Shown here: positions 57,936 to 64,000 of the stretch, piece by piece
How the letters are laid out: the number at the start of each line of letters is the position of its first letter
Numbering within the stretch: position 1 is the stretch's first letter
Source: SCGC-AG-212-J23 sp035762345
GTDB taxonomy: Bacteria; Pseudomonadota; Gammaproteobacteria; Burkholderiales; SG8-39
DNA: 64,000 nucleotides
Direction: 5' to 3'
NCBI GenBank assembly: GCA_035762345.1
Contig: DASTPE010000131.1
Span: 1-64,000 of the forward strand
Position numbers and translations under genes: made by a program
The notes under the pieces: generated by a model
The model's input: only the letters and a program-made list of their open reading frames with translations
Database searches by the model: none
Told to the model about the DNA's origin: nothing

Positions 57936-59159
57936 TCAGTGAAGCTTGGGAATGAGGTAGTTGAGGTAGGAGCCCACCCGCAGGATTACCTTCCGGATGA
58001 TGTGGATCGCGTGCAATCCGTCAGTGTAGATCGCGGCGTCCCCCGCCGCGCCGGCGGCGAGAAAGAGCTCGCGGTCCTTTTCGGCGATGTTGAACTTCAC
58101 GGCGTAACGGCCGGGGGGCTGCGCCACGATGCCGGACATGGGAATCGTGCCGGTCGCCGCGAGCTGGCCCTGGCCGATCGCCCAAACCACCGAGTCGACC
58201 TTGCCCTTGATAATCTTGCCCGGCAGCGTCTTCAGCGCGAACTCGACCTCGTTGCCCGGCTTCACCTGGTGCAACTCGTTCTGGTGGTAGAGCGCGACCA
58301 CCTGCCCGTCGGCTTCAACCAGCGTCATCACCGGGTTCAGCGGCATGCCGGCGACGAAGCCCCCGGGGCGGAGCTGCAGGTTGATGACATAGCAGTCGCA
58401 CGGCGAGCGCGTCGTCGTCTGGTCGAGCTCCCACTTCGCGTTCTCGAGCTGAGCTCGGATCTGTGCGACCTGCGCGTACTCGCCCTTCGACCTCGCGCCG
58501 AGCTTCTGCTGGATCTGGCGCTCGCTCGCGATCGCTTGCCCCTCGGATGCGCGCGCCTGCACCTCGGCGCTGCGCGCCGCGGCAAGCTGGCTTTCGAGCT
58601 CCTGCACATCGGCCATGGCGCGCTCGAGATCGAATCGATTGCCGGCACCCGTATTGACGAGCTCGCGGTATTGCTCCACGCGCGTGCGCGCGAGCTGGAG
58701 CTTCGCGTTCACCTCGCGCGTGCGGCTCGTCGAAGCCGCGATCGCGCCGCGTGTTTCGTCGATCCTCGCGCGCGCGCCCTTCTGCGACTCCTCAACCTCG
58801 CGCTGCGAGCCTTGCGCGTTCGCGAGCTGCGCTTCCAGCGTGTTCACCTCGAGCGCATAGGGCGTCGGGTCGATCTTGAACAACACCTCGCCCTTCTTCA
58901 CCAGTCGGTTGCCTTCCTCCACCGGCACCTCGATCACGCGGCCGCGCACCTGCGACACGATGGGTATGGTGTACTTGTAGACGCGCACGTCGGGGGACGA
59001 GGGCGCGTAGATGTTGAGCAGCAGGATGAGCGCCGCGAGGCCGACGATCGGGATGATCACCACGGTGACCTGCGACGCGGTATTCCACGGCAGCCACTTC
59101 AGCTTGATGAAGATCAGCCAGACGAAGAACGAGTAGATGCCGAGAAGAAGGACTTCCAT
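57936..59159 (-). CDS. HlyD-family membrane-fusion protein (YiaV/EmrA-like)
   Basis: A 407-residue periplasmic adaptor anchored by two N-terminal hydrophobic segments (LLLGIYSFFVWLIFI and VTVVIIPIVGLAALILLLNI). The biotinyl-lipoyl half-motif IVSQVRGRVIEVPVEEGNRL and its partner near NLQLRPGGFVAGMPLNPV flank a long coiled coil (residues about 110-250). The gene before it encodes a DUF3302 protein; E. coli has the same yiaW-yiaV arrangement. Start ATG follows immediately after the DUF3302 stop. With the NodT gene it would make a two-part channel lacking an obvious pump. Confidence 0.9.
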   Translation of the reverse strand: MEVLLLGIYSFFVWLIFIKLKWLPWNTASQVTVVIIPIVGLAALILLLNIYAPSSPDVRVYKYTIPIVSQVRGRVIEVPVEEGNRLVKKGEVLFKIDPTPYALEVNTLEAQLANAQGSQREVEESQKGARARIDETRGAIAASTSRTREVNAKLQLARTRVEQYRELVNTGAGNRFDLERAMADVQELESQLAAARSAEVQARASEGQAIASERQIQQKLGARSKGEYAQVAQIRAQLENAKWELDQTTTRSPCDCYVINLQLRPGGFVAGMPLNPVMTLVEADGQVVALYHQNELHQVKPGNEVEFALKTLPGKIIKGKVDSVVWAIGQGQLAATGTIPMSGIVAQPPGRYAVKFNIAEKDRELFLAAGAAGDAAIYTDGLHAIHIIRKVILRVGSYLNYLIPKLH

Positions 59160-59663
59160 CTAGACCGCCGCCTCGTCCTGGCGTGCAAGCTCTTTCTTCA
59201 GCTCCCTGAGTTTCGGCGGCAGGGCGCCGCGCGCTTCCATCGCCTCGAGCTCCTCGCGCAGGTGGAACGCTTCTTCGCGCAGGAGCTTGCCCCCGCGCTG
59301 CTTCTCGGCCATCTCGTCGTAGTAGTCCTCATGCTTGTCGGTACCGTACGCGACGCGGTACGCGACGGGCTTGGTATAGGCCCAGATCCAGGCGAGCGGC
59401 CAGAGCAGGCCGCCGAACACCAGCGACAGCAGGCACAGCGTGGTGATCGCGTCGCGCTGCGGGTGGTGGCGCTTGTGGGCGATCTTTTCGGGCAGCACGT
59501 GGACGATCCAGAACACGACGATCGCAACCGCCGGCACGAGGAACAGCACTACTATTGCGAGGATGTCTGCCGCGGTATCGAGTGCCTCACCTGAGAGGAA
59601 CGCGGCGCGCGCCGGCGACGCGGCGAGCGCGGTCAGCAAGCCGGCTGCAAGGTGCTTCAGCAT
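59160..59663 (-). CDS. DUF3302 (YiaW-like) membrane protein
   Basis: A 167-residue membrane protein. A signal-like start (MLKHLAAGLLTALAASPARA) is followed by two helices (ILAIVVLFLVPAVAIVVFWI and ITTLCLLSLVFGGLLWPLAW) and a charged cytoplasmic tail with an EEAFHLREELEAMEARGALP coiled stretch. E. coli YiaW is the same family and sits ahead of YiaV, an HlyD-type protein, exactly as here. Function is unknown. The dyad motif site 2 lies 33 bases upstream of the start, suggesting this three-gene operon is a target of the nearby LuxR-type hybrid kinase. Confidence 0.87.
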   Translation of the reverse strand: MLKHLAAGLLTALAASPARAAFLSGEALDTAADILAIVVLFLVPAVAIVVFWIVHVLPEKIAHKRHHPQRDAITTLCLLSLVFGGLLWPLAWIWAYTKPVAYRVAYGTDKHEDYYDEMAEKQRGGKLLREEAFHLREELEAMEARGALPPKLRELKKELARQDEAAV

Positions 59664-59696
59664 GAACTTATCCTGCCTTCCTGTTTCGAGGGCCGG

Positions 59697-59717
59697 AATC
59701 CCACCAAAGTACGATTT
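59697..59717. promoter_or_regulatory. Shared dyad motif, site 2 (DUF3302-HlyD-NodT operon)
   Basis: CCACCAAAGTACGATTT (59701-59717), preceded by AATC, matches the consensus at all but one or two positions. It lies 33 bases upstream of the DUF3302 ATG. Confidence 0.72.
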
Positions 59718-59741
59718 TAGGCGAGGTGTTTCCGCTCCGGC

Positions 59742-59993
59742 CTAAACCATGGGCCTCGCCCGCCGCGATAACCCCTCCTGAAAACCCTCCTGATAACGCG
59801 AACGGTCGAAGGCATTGCCGCAGGTGCCCGCAATGCGCTCGGCCTCTCCCCGGGCATCGAGGATGCCGTGGTTCTGGCCGAGTTGGTACCAGTCGGTACC
59901 TTGACATTCGATCCCAGGGCCTCCGGCACAGCCCGATACCACGAGCGCGGCGACCATAAACGCGAACATCGGTGGCAAGAACCGCATCCCCAA
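59742..59993 (-). CDS. DUF2799-type small lipoprotein
   Basis: An 83-residue lipoprotein with lipobox VSGC (Cys22). The mature part is short and contains paired Cys residues (IECQGTDWYQLGQNHGILDA and AGTCGNAFDRSRYQEGFQEG), matching the DUF2799 pattern of a W-GY-D-G helix. Function unknown, outer-membrane location likely. The start may also be the next Met (59987). It lies between dyad sites 2 and 3, with site 3 just upstream, and is divergent from the BASS transporter gene. Confidence 0.78.
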   Translation of the reverse strand: MGMRFLPPMFAFMVAALVVSGCAGGPGIECQGTDWYQLGQNHGILDARGEAERIAGTCGNAFDRSRYQEGFQEGLSRRARPMV

Positions 59994-60004
59994 AGCTTAC
60001 CGAG

Positions 60005-60025
60005 AATCCCACCTAAGTAGGATGT
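60005..60025. promoter_or_regulatory. Shared dyad motif, site 3 (divergent DUF2799 / BASS promoters)
   Basis: AATCCCACCTAAGTAGGAT is the best palindrome of the three: ATCC and GGAT are separated by ten bases. It is 11 bases ahead of the DUF2799 start and 32 ahead of the transporter start. Confidence 0.75.
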
Positions 60026-60057
60026 CAGCCGGGTTATCCACCGCTTAGCTTGCGTTC

Positions 60058-60951
60058 ATGGGGGCGACGGTCCCGGAGTGGCTGCTGACCGCGGTCATCG
60101 CGGTCACCGTCTTCACCGTCATGTTCGGCATCGGGCTTGGCGTCGCGCCGGGAGAGCTCGGCCGGCTCTGGCGCCAGCCGGCGCCGATGCTGCGAGGACT
60201 CTTTTCCGTGCTGGTGGCGGTTCCGGTGCTCGCGATCGCCATTACCCGGGGGTTCGAGCTTCCGCGGACGACCGAAATCGGCATCGTGCTGATGGCGATC
60301 TCGCCCGGCGCGCCGGTGGCGCTGCGGCGCTCACTAGGCGCCGGCGCGCATGCGGCGTTCGCCGCCGGGCTGCAGATTTCCGCGGCGCTTCTTGCCGTGG
60401 TGTCCATGCCGGTCTCGATCGCCGCGCTGAACGAGGTCTACGCCGGCCAAGCGCGAATCGATCCCCGTGATGTCATGCGCCAGGTGTTCATCGCACAACT
60501 GCTGCCGCTCGCCCTCGGCATTACTCTGCGCCACTTTGGAGCGGCATTCACCACAAAGATCGAACCGGCGGTGAGGCGCGCTGGAACGGTGCTGCTCGTC
60601 GTCGCCGTGATTCTGGTTCTTGCCGAGCTGTGGCGCCCGCTCTACGAGGCGGGAGTGCCAACGATTGCGGCAATGGTGCTCACCACGGCGGCAGCGCTCG
60701 CCGCGGGCCACCTGCTCGGCGGCCCGGCGCCGACTACGCGAACTGCGGTCGCCATCACGAGCGCGGCGCGCAACCCGAGCCTCGCGCTTCTCGTGGCGAC
60801 GATCAACCAGGCGTCGCCGGCGATCATCGCAACCGTTCTCGCCTACGTGCTGGTATCGCTGCTCGCGATCACGCCGTACGCTGCATGGCGTCATCGTGCA
60901 GCCAGGCGCGCAGCAGCGTATGCGTCACCGCCAGGACCAGCGGCCCGATGA
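60058..60951 (+). CDS. BASS-family (bile acid:sodium symporter-like) transporter
   Basis: A 297-residue integral membrane protein with about nine or ten helices. The family landmarks are the first helix TVFTVMFGIGLGVAPGELGR, the crossover motif IVLMAISPGAPVALRRSLGA in place of the usual GG-ASN, and AVAITSAARNPSLALLVATI. These proteins carry anionic organic compounds with sodium, or pyruvate-like acids in plants. The substrate is unknown. It converges with the AI-2E-family gene, overlapping by 83 bases. A dyad site for the likely LuxR regulator lies 32 bases upstream. Confidence 0.87.
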   Translation: MGATVPEWLLTAVIAVTVFTVMFGIGLGVAPGELGRLWRQPAPMLRGLFSVLVAVPVLAIAITRGFELPRTTEIGIVLMAISPGAPVALRRSLGAGAHAAFAAGLQISAALLAVVSMPVSIAALNEVYAGQARIDPRDVMRQVFIAQLLPLALGITLRHFGAAFTTKIEPAVRRAGTVLLVVAVILVLAELWRPLYEAGVPTIAAMVLTTAAALAAGHLLGGPAPTTRTAVAITSAARNPSLALLVATINQASPAIIATVLAYVLVSLLAITPYAAWRHRAARRAAAYASPPGPAAR

Positions 60952-61945
60952 AGATGCCGATCAGTCCGAAGGTGATCAGGCCGCCGATCACACCGACGAA
61001 GATGAGCAGCAGCGGCAGATCCGCTGCGCCCTGCTTGATGAGGATCGGGCGCAGCACGTTGTCCAGCGTGGCAGCGATGATGGTGACCACCAGCAGGAAC
61101 GTGCCCCAGCCGGCGGACCCGGTCCAGTAGAGCCACATCGTCGCGCCGGCGAGCACCAGCGCCGCGCCGACCTGCGCCACCGCGAGCAAGAACATGAGCG
61201 CGGTGAGCAACGTAGCGAAAGGCACGCCGGCAAGCCATAAACCGATTCCGCCCACGGCGGCCTGGACGATCGCAGTCACCACCACGCCGCGCGCCACGCT
61301 GCGAATGGCCTGCCCCGACAGCCGCACCGCCGCCTCGCCGCGATTACCGCCCGTGCGCGCGCCGAAGCGCAGCGCCCAGTCGGCGGCCTCTTCTCCGTTC
61401 GCGTAAAGCACCGCAGCGGCGATCACGGTGAGCAGGAACTGCAAGAACAGGGCGCCGAGGCTGCCGACCTGGGCGACGAACCAGCTCGTAATGACGCCGG
61501 CGTACGGCGTGATCCTTGCGGCCAGGATTTGCATTCCCTCCACCGCGACCTCGTCCCAGAACTTGACGAGACGTTCTCCGGCGAGCGGAACGCTCGCCAA
61601 CCACGAGGGCGGCGGCGGCACCTGAAAGTCGCGCAGGCCTTTCGCCCAGGCGACGATGTCGTCGACGTGGGAAATGATGGTTCCCACCGCGGCCGCGAGT
61701 GGCACGATGAGCACCAGCAGCAGGAGGAACGACATGATCGTGACGGCGACCCAGCGCCGGTTGCCCGCCCACCTCTGCATCCGGAGCATCGGCGACCAGG
61801 TCGCGACCACGATCATGATCGCCCAGATGATCGCCCCAAGGAACGGACTGAGTATCCAGAACGTCGCCGCCATCAGGCCACCGATCGTCAGCACGCCGAG
61901 CACTATGCGCGCTAGATCTCCGTCGCCGCGGTCGGGCTTATTCAT
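60869..61945 (-). CDS. AI-2E-family (PerM-like) transporter
   Basis: A 358-residue multi-pass membrane protein. The start is the ATG at 61945 (NKPDRGDGDLARIVLGVLTI). Helix pairs include FWILSPFLGAIIWAIMIVVA and MSFLLLLVLIVPLAAAVGTI, a central loop with RITPYAGVITSWFVAQ, and the C-terminal block GLIGIFIGPLVLAVTHTLLR typical of the family (formerly TqsA/PerM). Family members export autoinducer-2 or act as Na+/H+ antiporters; role here unknown. Its start overlaps the NlpE-like lipoprotein stop by four bases, so it is the last gene of the 60.9-63.4 kb operon. Confidence 0.9.
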   Translation of the reverse strand: MNKPDRGDGDLARIVLGVLTIGGLMAATFWILSPFLGAIIWAIMIVVATWSPMLRMQRWAGNRRWVAVTIMSFLLLLVLIVPLAAAVGTIISHVDDIVAWAKGLRDFQVPPPPSWLASVPLAGERLVKFWDEVAVEGMQILAARITPYAGVITSWFVAQVGSLGALFLQFLLTVIAAAVLYANGEEAADWALRFGARTGGNRGEAAVRLSGQAIRSVARGVVVTAIVQAAVGGIGLWLAGVPFATLLTALMFLLAVAQVGAALVLAGATMWLYWTGSAGWGTFLLVVTIIAATLDNVLRPILIKQGAADLPLLLIFVGVIGGLITFGLIGIFIGPLVLAVTHTLLRAWLHDDAMQRTA

Positions 61946-62298
61946 GGCTGTTTTCGTTTCAGCGTGCCGGGGCCGGCTTGTCCCCACGTTGTGCGGTCCC
62001 AATCTCTCGCGATCAGCTCGTCGCCGGCGTGCTGGAAGATCATTTGCTCGGGCCGTGGCCCGCTCAGCGTGAGGATCACGATGCCGCCCTCGCCTAGCGT
62101 CCACGTTCCCTGCGCGAAGGTCCGGCTCGGCCGCCCGGGAGACGCCGTACTTACCCCCGCGCTGCCGCTCGGATTGAGCGTCACGCTGACGTAGCGCTCG
62201 CCAGTCGTCTCATACGTTCCGGGGACCTCGGGCGTCGCGCACGCTGCCGCGAATACGGCCGCAGTGAAGGCAAGAACTCCCGTATTCCTCAGCGCCAC
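61942..62298 (-). CDS. Small lipoprotein, NlpE/META-like beta domain
   Basis: A 118-residue protein starting at a GTG (62298), supported by GGGGAG just ahead. The signal peptide ends with lipobox AAAC (Cys20). The mature part is beta-rich (GTYETTGERYVSVTLNP, then RTFAQGTWTLGEGGIVILTL, then WDRTTWGQAGPGTLKRKQ), resembling the copper-resistance NlpE or META-type barrel, where strands describe a small calyx. Function unknown. It overlaps both neighbours (surface antigen by ten bases, transporter by four), so all are translationally coupled. Confidence 0.7.
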   Translation of the reverse strand: MALRNTGVLAFTAAVFAAACATPEVPGTYETTGERYVSVTLNPSGSAGVSTASPGRPSRTFAQGTWTLGEGGIVILTLSGPRPEQMIFQHAGDELIARDWDRTTWGQAGPGTLKRKQP

Positions 62299-63359
62299 GC
62301 GCTCCCCGCCTGGATATAGAACGCAGTTTCCTCCGGCCCGCGGGCGATGTCGACGCCCATGTAAATCCCCAGCCGCCGCGCGATGAGATAGCGGAATCCG
62401 GCACCCCACGCGCTCGCCGATTCCTCTGCATGGCCCGTGCCGGCGAAAGCGACCAACGCCCAGCGCGGCGTCATGTTCCAGCGCAACTCCGCCTCGACGA
62501 CGGCCGTTTCATCGCCTTGGTAGCGCAGCGCCGGGATGCCGCGCAATTCGATGTAGGGCAGCTGGTAGAACGGCACGTCGCCGCGGGCGGCACGGATATC
62601 CAGGCGGGTACCCAGAATGAATTTTTCTGATAAAGGCAGGTAACCAAAGAAGTGGGCACGGTAGGTCTCGTATTCCTCGTCGCTGCCGAAGTCGGGCGAA
62701 TAGAACATCGCCTCCAGAAATCCCTTCCAGCCGCGCGATGGAGTGAAGAAGTTGTCGCGCGAGTCGTGCTCTAGATTGACACCGAGCCCCGAGCTACGGA
62801 CCGCACGTCCACCGGGAGGCAGCACAGGCTCAGGCAGCGCGGGATCGAAGCGCGCCTCGAGATCGAGCCAGATCCAGCGAGCGCCGATGAAGTTCTCGCT
62901 CTCGCCCAGGCGCCGCTGAAGCTGCTGCGTGGAGCCCCAGCCCTCGAGGTTGTAGCCGATCTTCACGTCGGCAGTTCCAGCGCCGTAGAAGTCGAGGTTG
63001 ACGTCCGGCCGGCCGACGCCACCGCGGTAGCGCCAGCGCTCCTCGGCGAACGTCACCATGCCGAACACCGCGGCGACGGTGGTGCCGTTCTCGGTTGCGA
63101 CCAGCGCCGCGCCGTAAATATCCGGCGGCGTGAGCCGCCCGCGCTCGCTCCTTTCACGGATCGATTCCCGAAACCAGAGCAGTGCCGCGCCACCGCCGTA
63201 TCCCACCGCCGGCTCAGTGATGATGATCGGCACCGGCAGGAAGCCCTTGCGATCGATCAGCCACTCGGACGCATCGAAAGCACCGTCCTGCGGGTCTTTG
63301 AACTGCGCAAGAGCTTTGCCTGAAAGAAAGACGAAAAGGAGGAGAACCCGCGCTACCAC
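62289..63359 (-). CDS. BamA/D15-type surface antigen without POTRA domains
   Basis: A 356-residue outer-membrane barrel of the Omp85 superfamily. The start is the GTG at 63359, which overlaps the upstream gene and gives a signal peptide ARVLLLFVFLSGKALAQ. The barrel includes PVPIIITEPAVGYGGGAALL, FITPSRGWKG-like strands (DNFFTPSRGWKGFLEAMFYS) and a VNLEHDSRDN element. No POTRA repeat is present; this is the smaller class sometimes called DUF3187/surface antigen. The end (FYIQAGSAWR) lacks the terminal Phe. Its role is unknown; possible self-inserted OM protein. Follows the MipA relic with a seven-base overlap. Confidence 0.85.
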   Translation of the reverse strand: MVARVLLLFVFLSGKALAQFKDPQDGAFDASEWLIDRKGFLPVPIIITEPAVGYGGGAALLWFRESIRERSERGRLTPPDIYGAALVATENGTTVAAVFGMVTFAEERWRYRGGVGRPDVNLDFYGAGTADVKIGYNLEGWGSTQQLQRRLGESENFIGARWIWLDLEARFDPALPEPVLPPGGRAVRSSGLGVNLEHDSRDNFFTPSRGWKGFLEAMFYSPDFGSDEEYETYRAHFFGYLPLSEKFILGTRLDIRAARGDVPFYQLPYIELRGIPALRYQGDETAVVEAELRWNMTPRWALVAFAGTGHAEESASAWGAGFRYLIARRLGIYMGVDIARGPEETAFYIQAGSAWR

Positions 63360-64000
63360 GCGTAGCCGACTCCGATGCCGGCAGAGAGCTGGTTCGCGTC
63401 GCCGCGCTGCGTGATGATCGGACTGTCCGCGCCGTCGCCGGTGATCCGCTGGTAGAAGGCGCCCGCGCCTGCGTACCATTCTTTCGATACGCGGTAGATC
63501 ACCGCGGGCCACAGGTAGTACTGCCGCACGCCGGCGCTTGCCGAATACGTCGGAAGACCGCTGGCCGCCGATGCCTCGGGGGAGACGCCGAAGCGCTGCT
63601 GCATGAAGCTCTCGCTCGACTAGGTGAGCCCACCGCCGAGACCTATGAATAGCTGAGGGCTTAAAGGCACCCAGATACTCGCGTAAGGAGTGACATGCCC
63701 GCCGGTCGCGCCACCGCTGATTGCGGTAGTCACAGAAACACCCAAGCGGATTCGGTACGCAATGCCCTCGGTGCGGACGAAGTTCCAGCCGGCGAAAACT
63801 CCCGCCTCGAGGCCGCCATCGATCGGCGGCAGCAGGTCGACGACAGGGTCTTCGACATCCGAGCGGCCGAAGCGGTACGACGCGATCGGCCCGAATTCCC
63901 AGTTGGGAGAATCGAGCAGGTTCATGTCGACGATCGGCCCATAGACTTCGACGAAGCGATTTTTTTCGAGCTGCACGCGGCCGCCAGGCACCACAGCCCA
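63353..64000 (-). pseudogene. MipA/OmpV-family outer-membrane protein split by an in-frame TAG (5' end beyond window)
   Basis: An outer-membrane protein whose visible part contains barrel-type strands (FVEVYGPIVDMNLLDSPNWE, FGPIASYRFGRSDVED, then GLEAGVFAGWNFVRTEGIAY), then LFIGLGGGLT and a TAG at 63620-63622. The same frame continues directly after the TAG as SSESFMQQRFGVSPEASAA and on to KEWYAGAGAFYQRITGDGAD and GIGVGYAW (stop 63353-63355). MipA family proteins normally have a Tyr here (TYSSESFMQ), so a TAC or TAT has become TAG. It is either a nonsense mutation or a base-call error. MipA/OmpV scaffolds peptidoglycan enzymes. The N-terminus is outside the window. Confidence 0.8.

Noticed and set aside
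57939..59594. Long plus-strand open frame (551 codons) opposite the HlyD and DUF3302 genes
   Set aside because: Arg/Leu/His-rich sequence without motifs; the minus-strand genes have recognisable domains.

Overview
The window is GC-rich, densely packed chromosomal DNA from a Gram-negative bacterium, most likely a betaproteobacterium of Burkholderiales type. Pointers are two Bug-family (TctC-like) periplasmic receptors, a betaproteobacterial-style porin, PqiA/PqiB, a NodT-type outer-membrane factor, PagL, a glutaminyl-tRNA synthetase of E. coli length, many GTG/TTG starts and many 1-4 base start/stop overlaps. I saw no rRNA, tRNA, CRISPR array, prophage or intact insertion sequence. Both ends cut genes: a DUF2157-like membrane protein on the left and a MipA/OmpV-like gene on the right.

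Layout. 1-20 kb is mostly housekeeping and catabolic single genes: glnS, a decayed MFS transporter, cupin, cold-shock protein, TauD-like dioxygenase, ketopantoate-reductase-like enzyme, cytochrome P450, exonuclease III, a Bug receptor / degenerate receiver / dienelactone-hydrolase run, an ABC exporter, a metallopeptidase, an epoxide hydrolase, a small three-gene operon, a ParB-like protein, a GST, a scar made of an IS3 remnant plus a PhoX fragment, and a porin. 20-39 kb holds pqiAB, an ORF6N protein, a thioesterase, a glycerophosphodiesterase, a rhomboid protease, a PLD-VTT fusion with an EEP partner, DUF3300, a second Bug receptor, GH15, an HtrA-like protease, a cardiolipin synthase, a K+ channel, ettA and pagL. 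39-45 kb is an aromatic catabolism-like cluster resembling the phthalate 4,5-dioxygenase route (Rieske oxygenase, dihydrodiol-type dehydrogenase, 4,5-dihydroxyphthalate decarboxylase-like protein) plus a hydrolase and an amidase. 45-48.5 kb is an envelope two-component operon with a Spy-like protein, a CAAX-type methyltransferase, a lipoprotein methyltransferase and a 44-residue membrane peptide. 49-60 kb holds a transhydrogenase, a PQQ-type sugar dehydrogenase, outer-membrane proteins and a signalling block. 60-64 kb is an envelope operon.

The most interesting unit is at 54-60 kb. A single 660-residue protein fuses GAF, histidine kinase, receiver and LuxR-type DNA-binding domains. An FNR/ANR-like box lies about 50 bases upstream of it and a stand-alone receiver gene precedes it. 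Three copies of one roughly 21-base dyad (consensus AATCCCACCWARGTAGGATT) sit close upstream of the flanking transcription units: lipase/receiver, DUF3302-HlyD-NodT, and DUF2799/BASS transporter. This looks like a local oxygen-linked regulon.

The other recurring structure is a 66-80 base palindrome built on GAATTCGGGGTCAGGGTCG arms with a central CGTACG. It is present in four full copies and one half copy cut by the IS3 remnant; a sequence-divergent hairpin occupies a similar position. Most abut or overlap a stop codon, and one lies between a response-regulator gene and its kinase gene.
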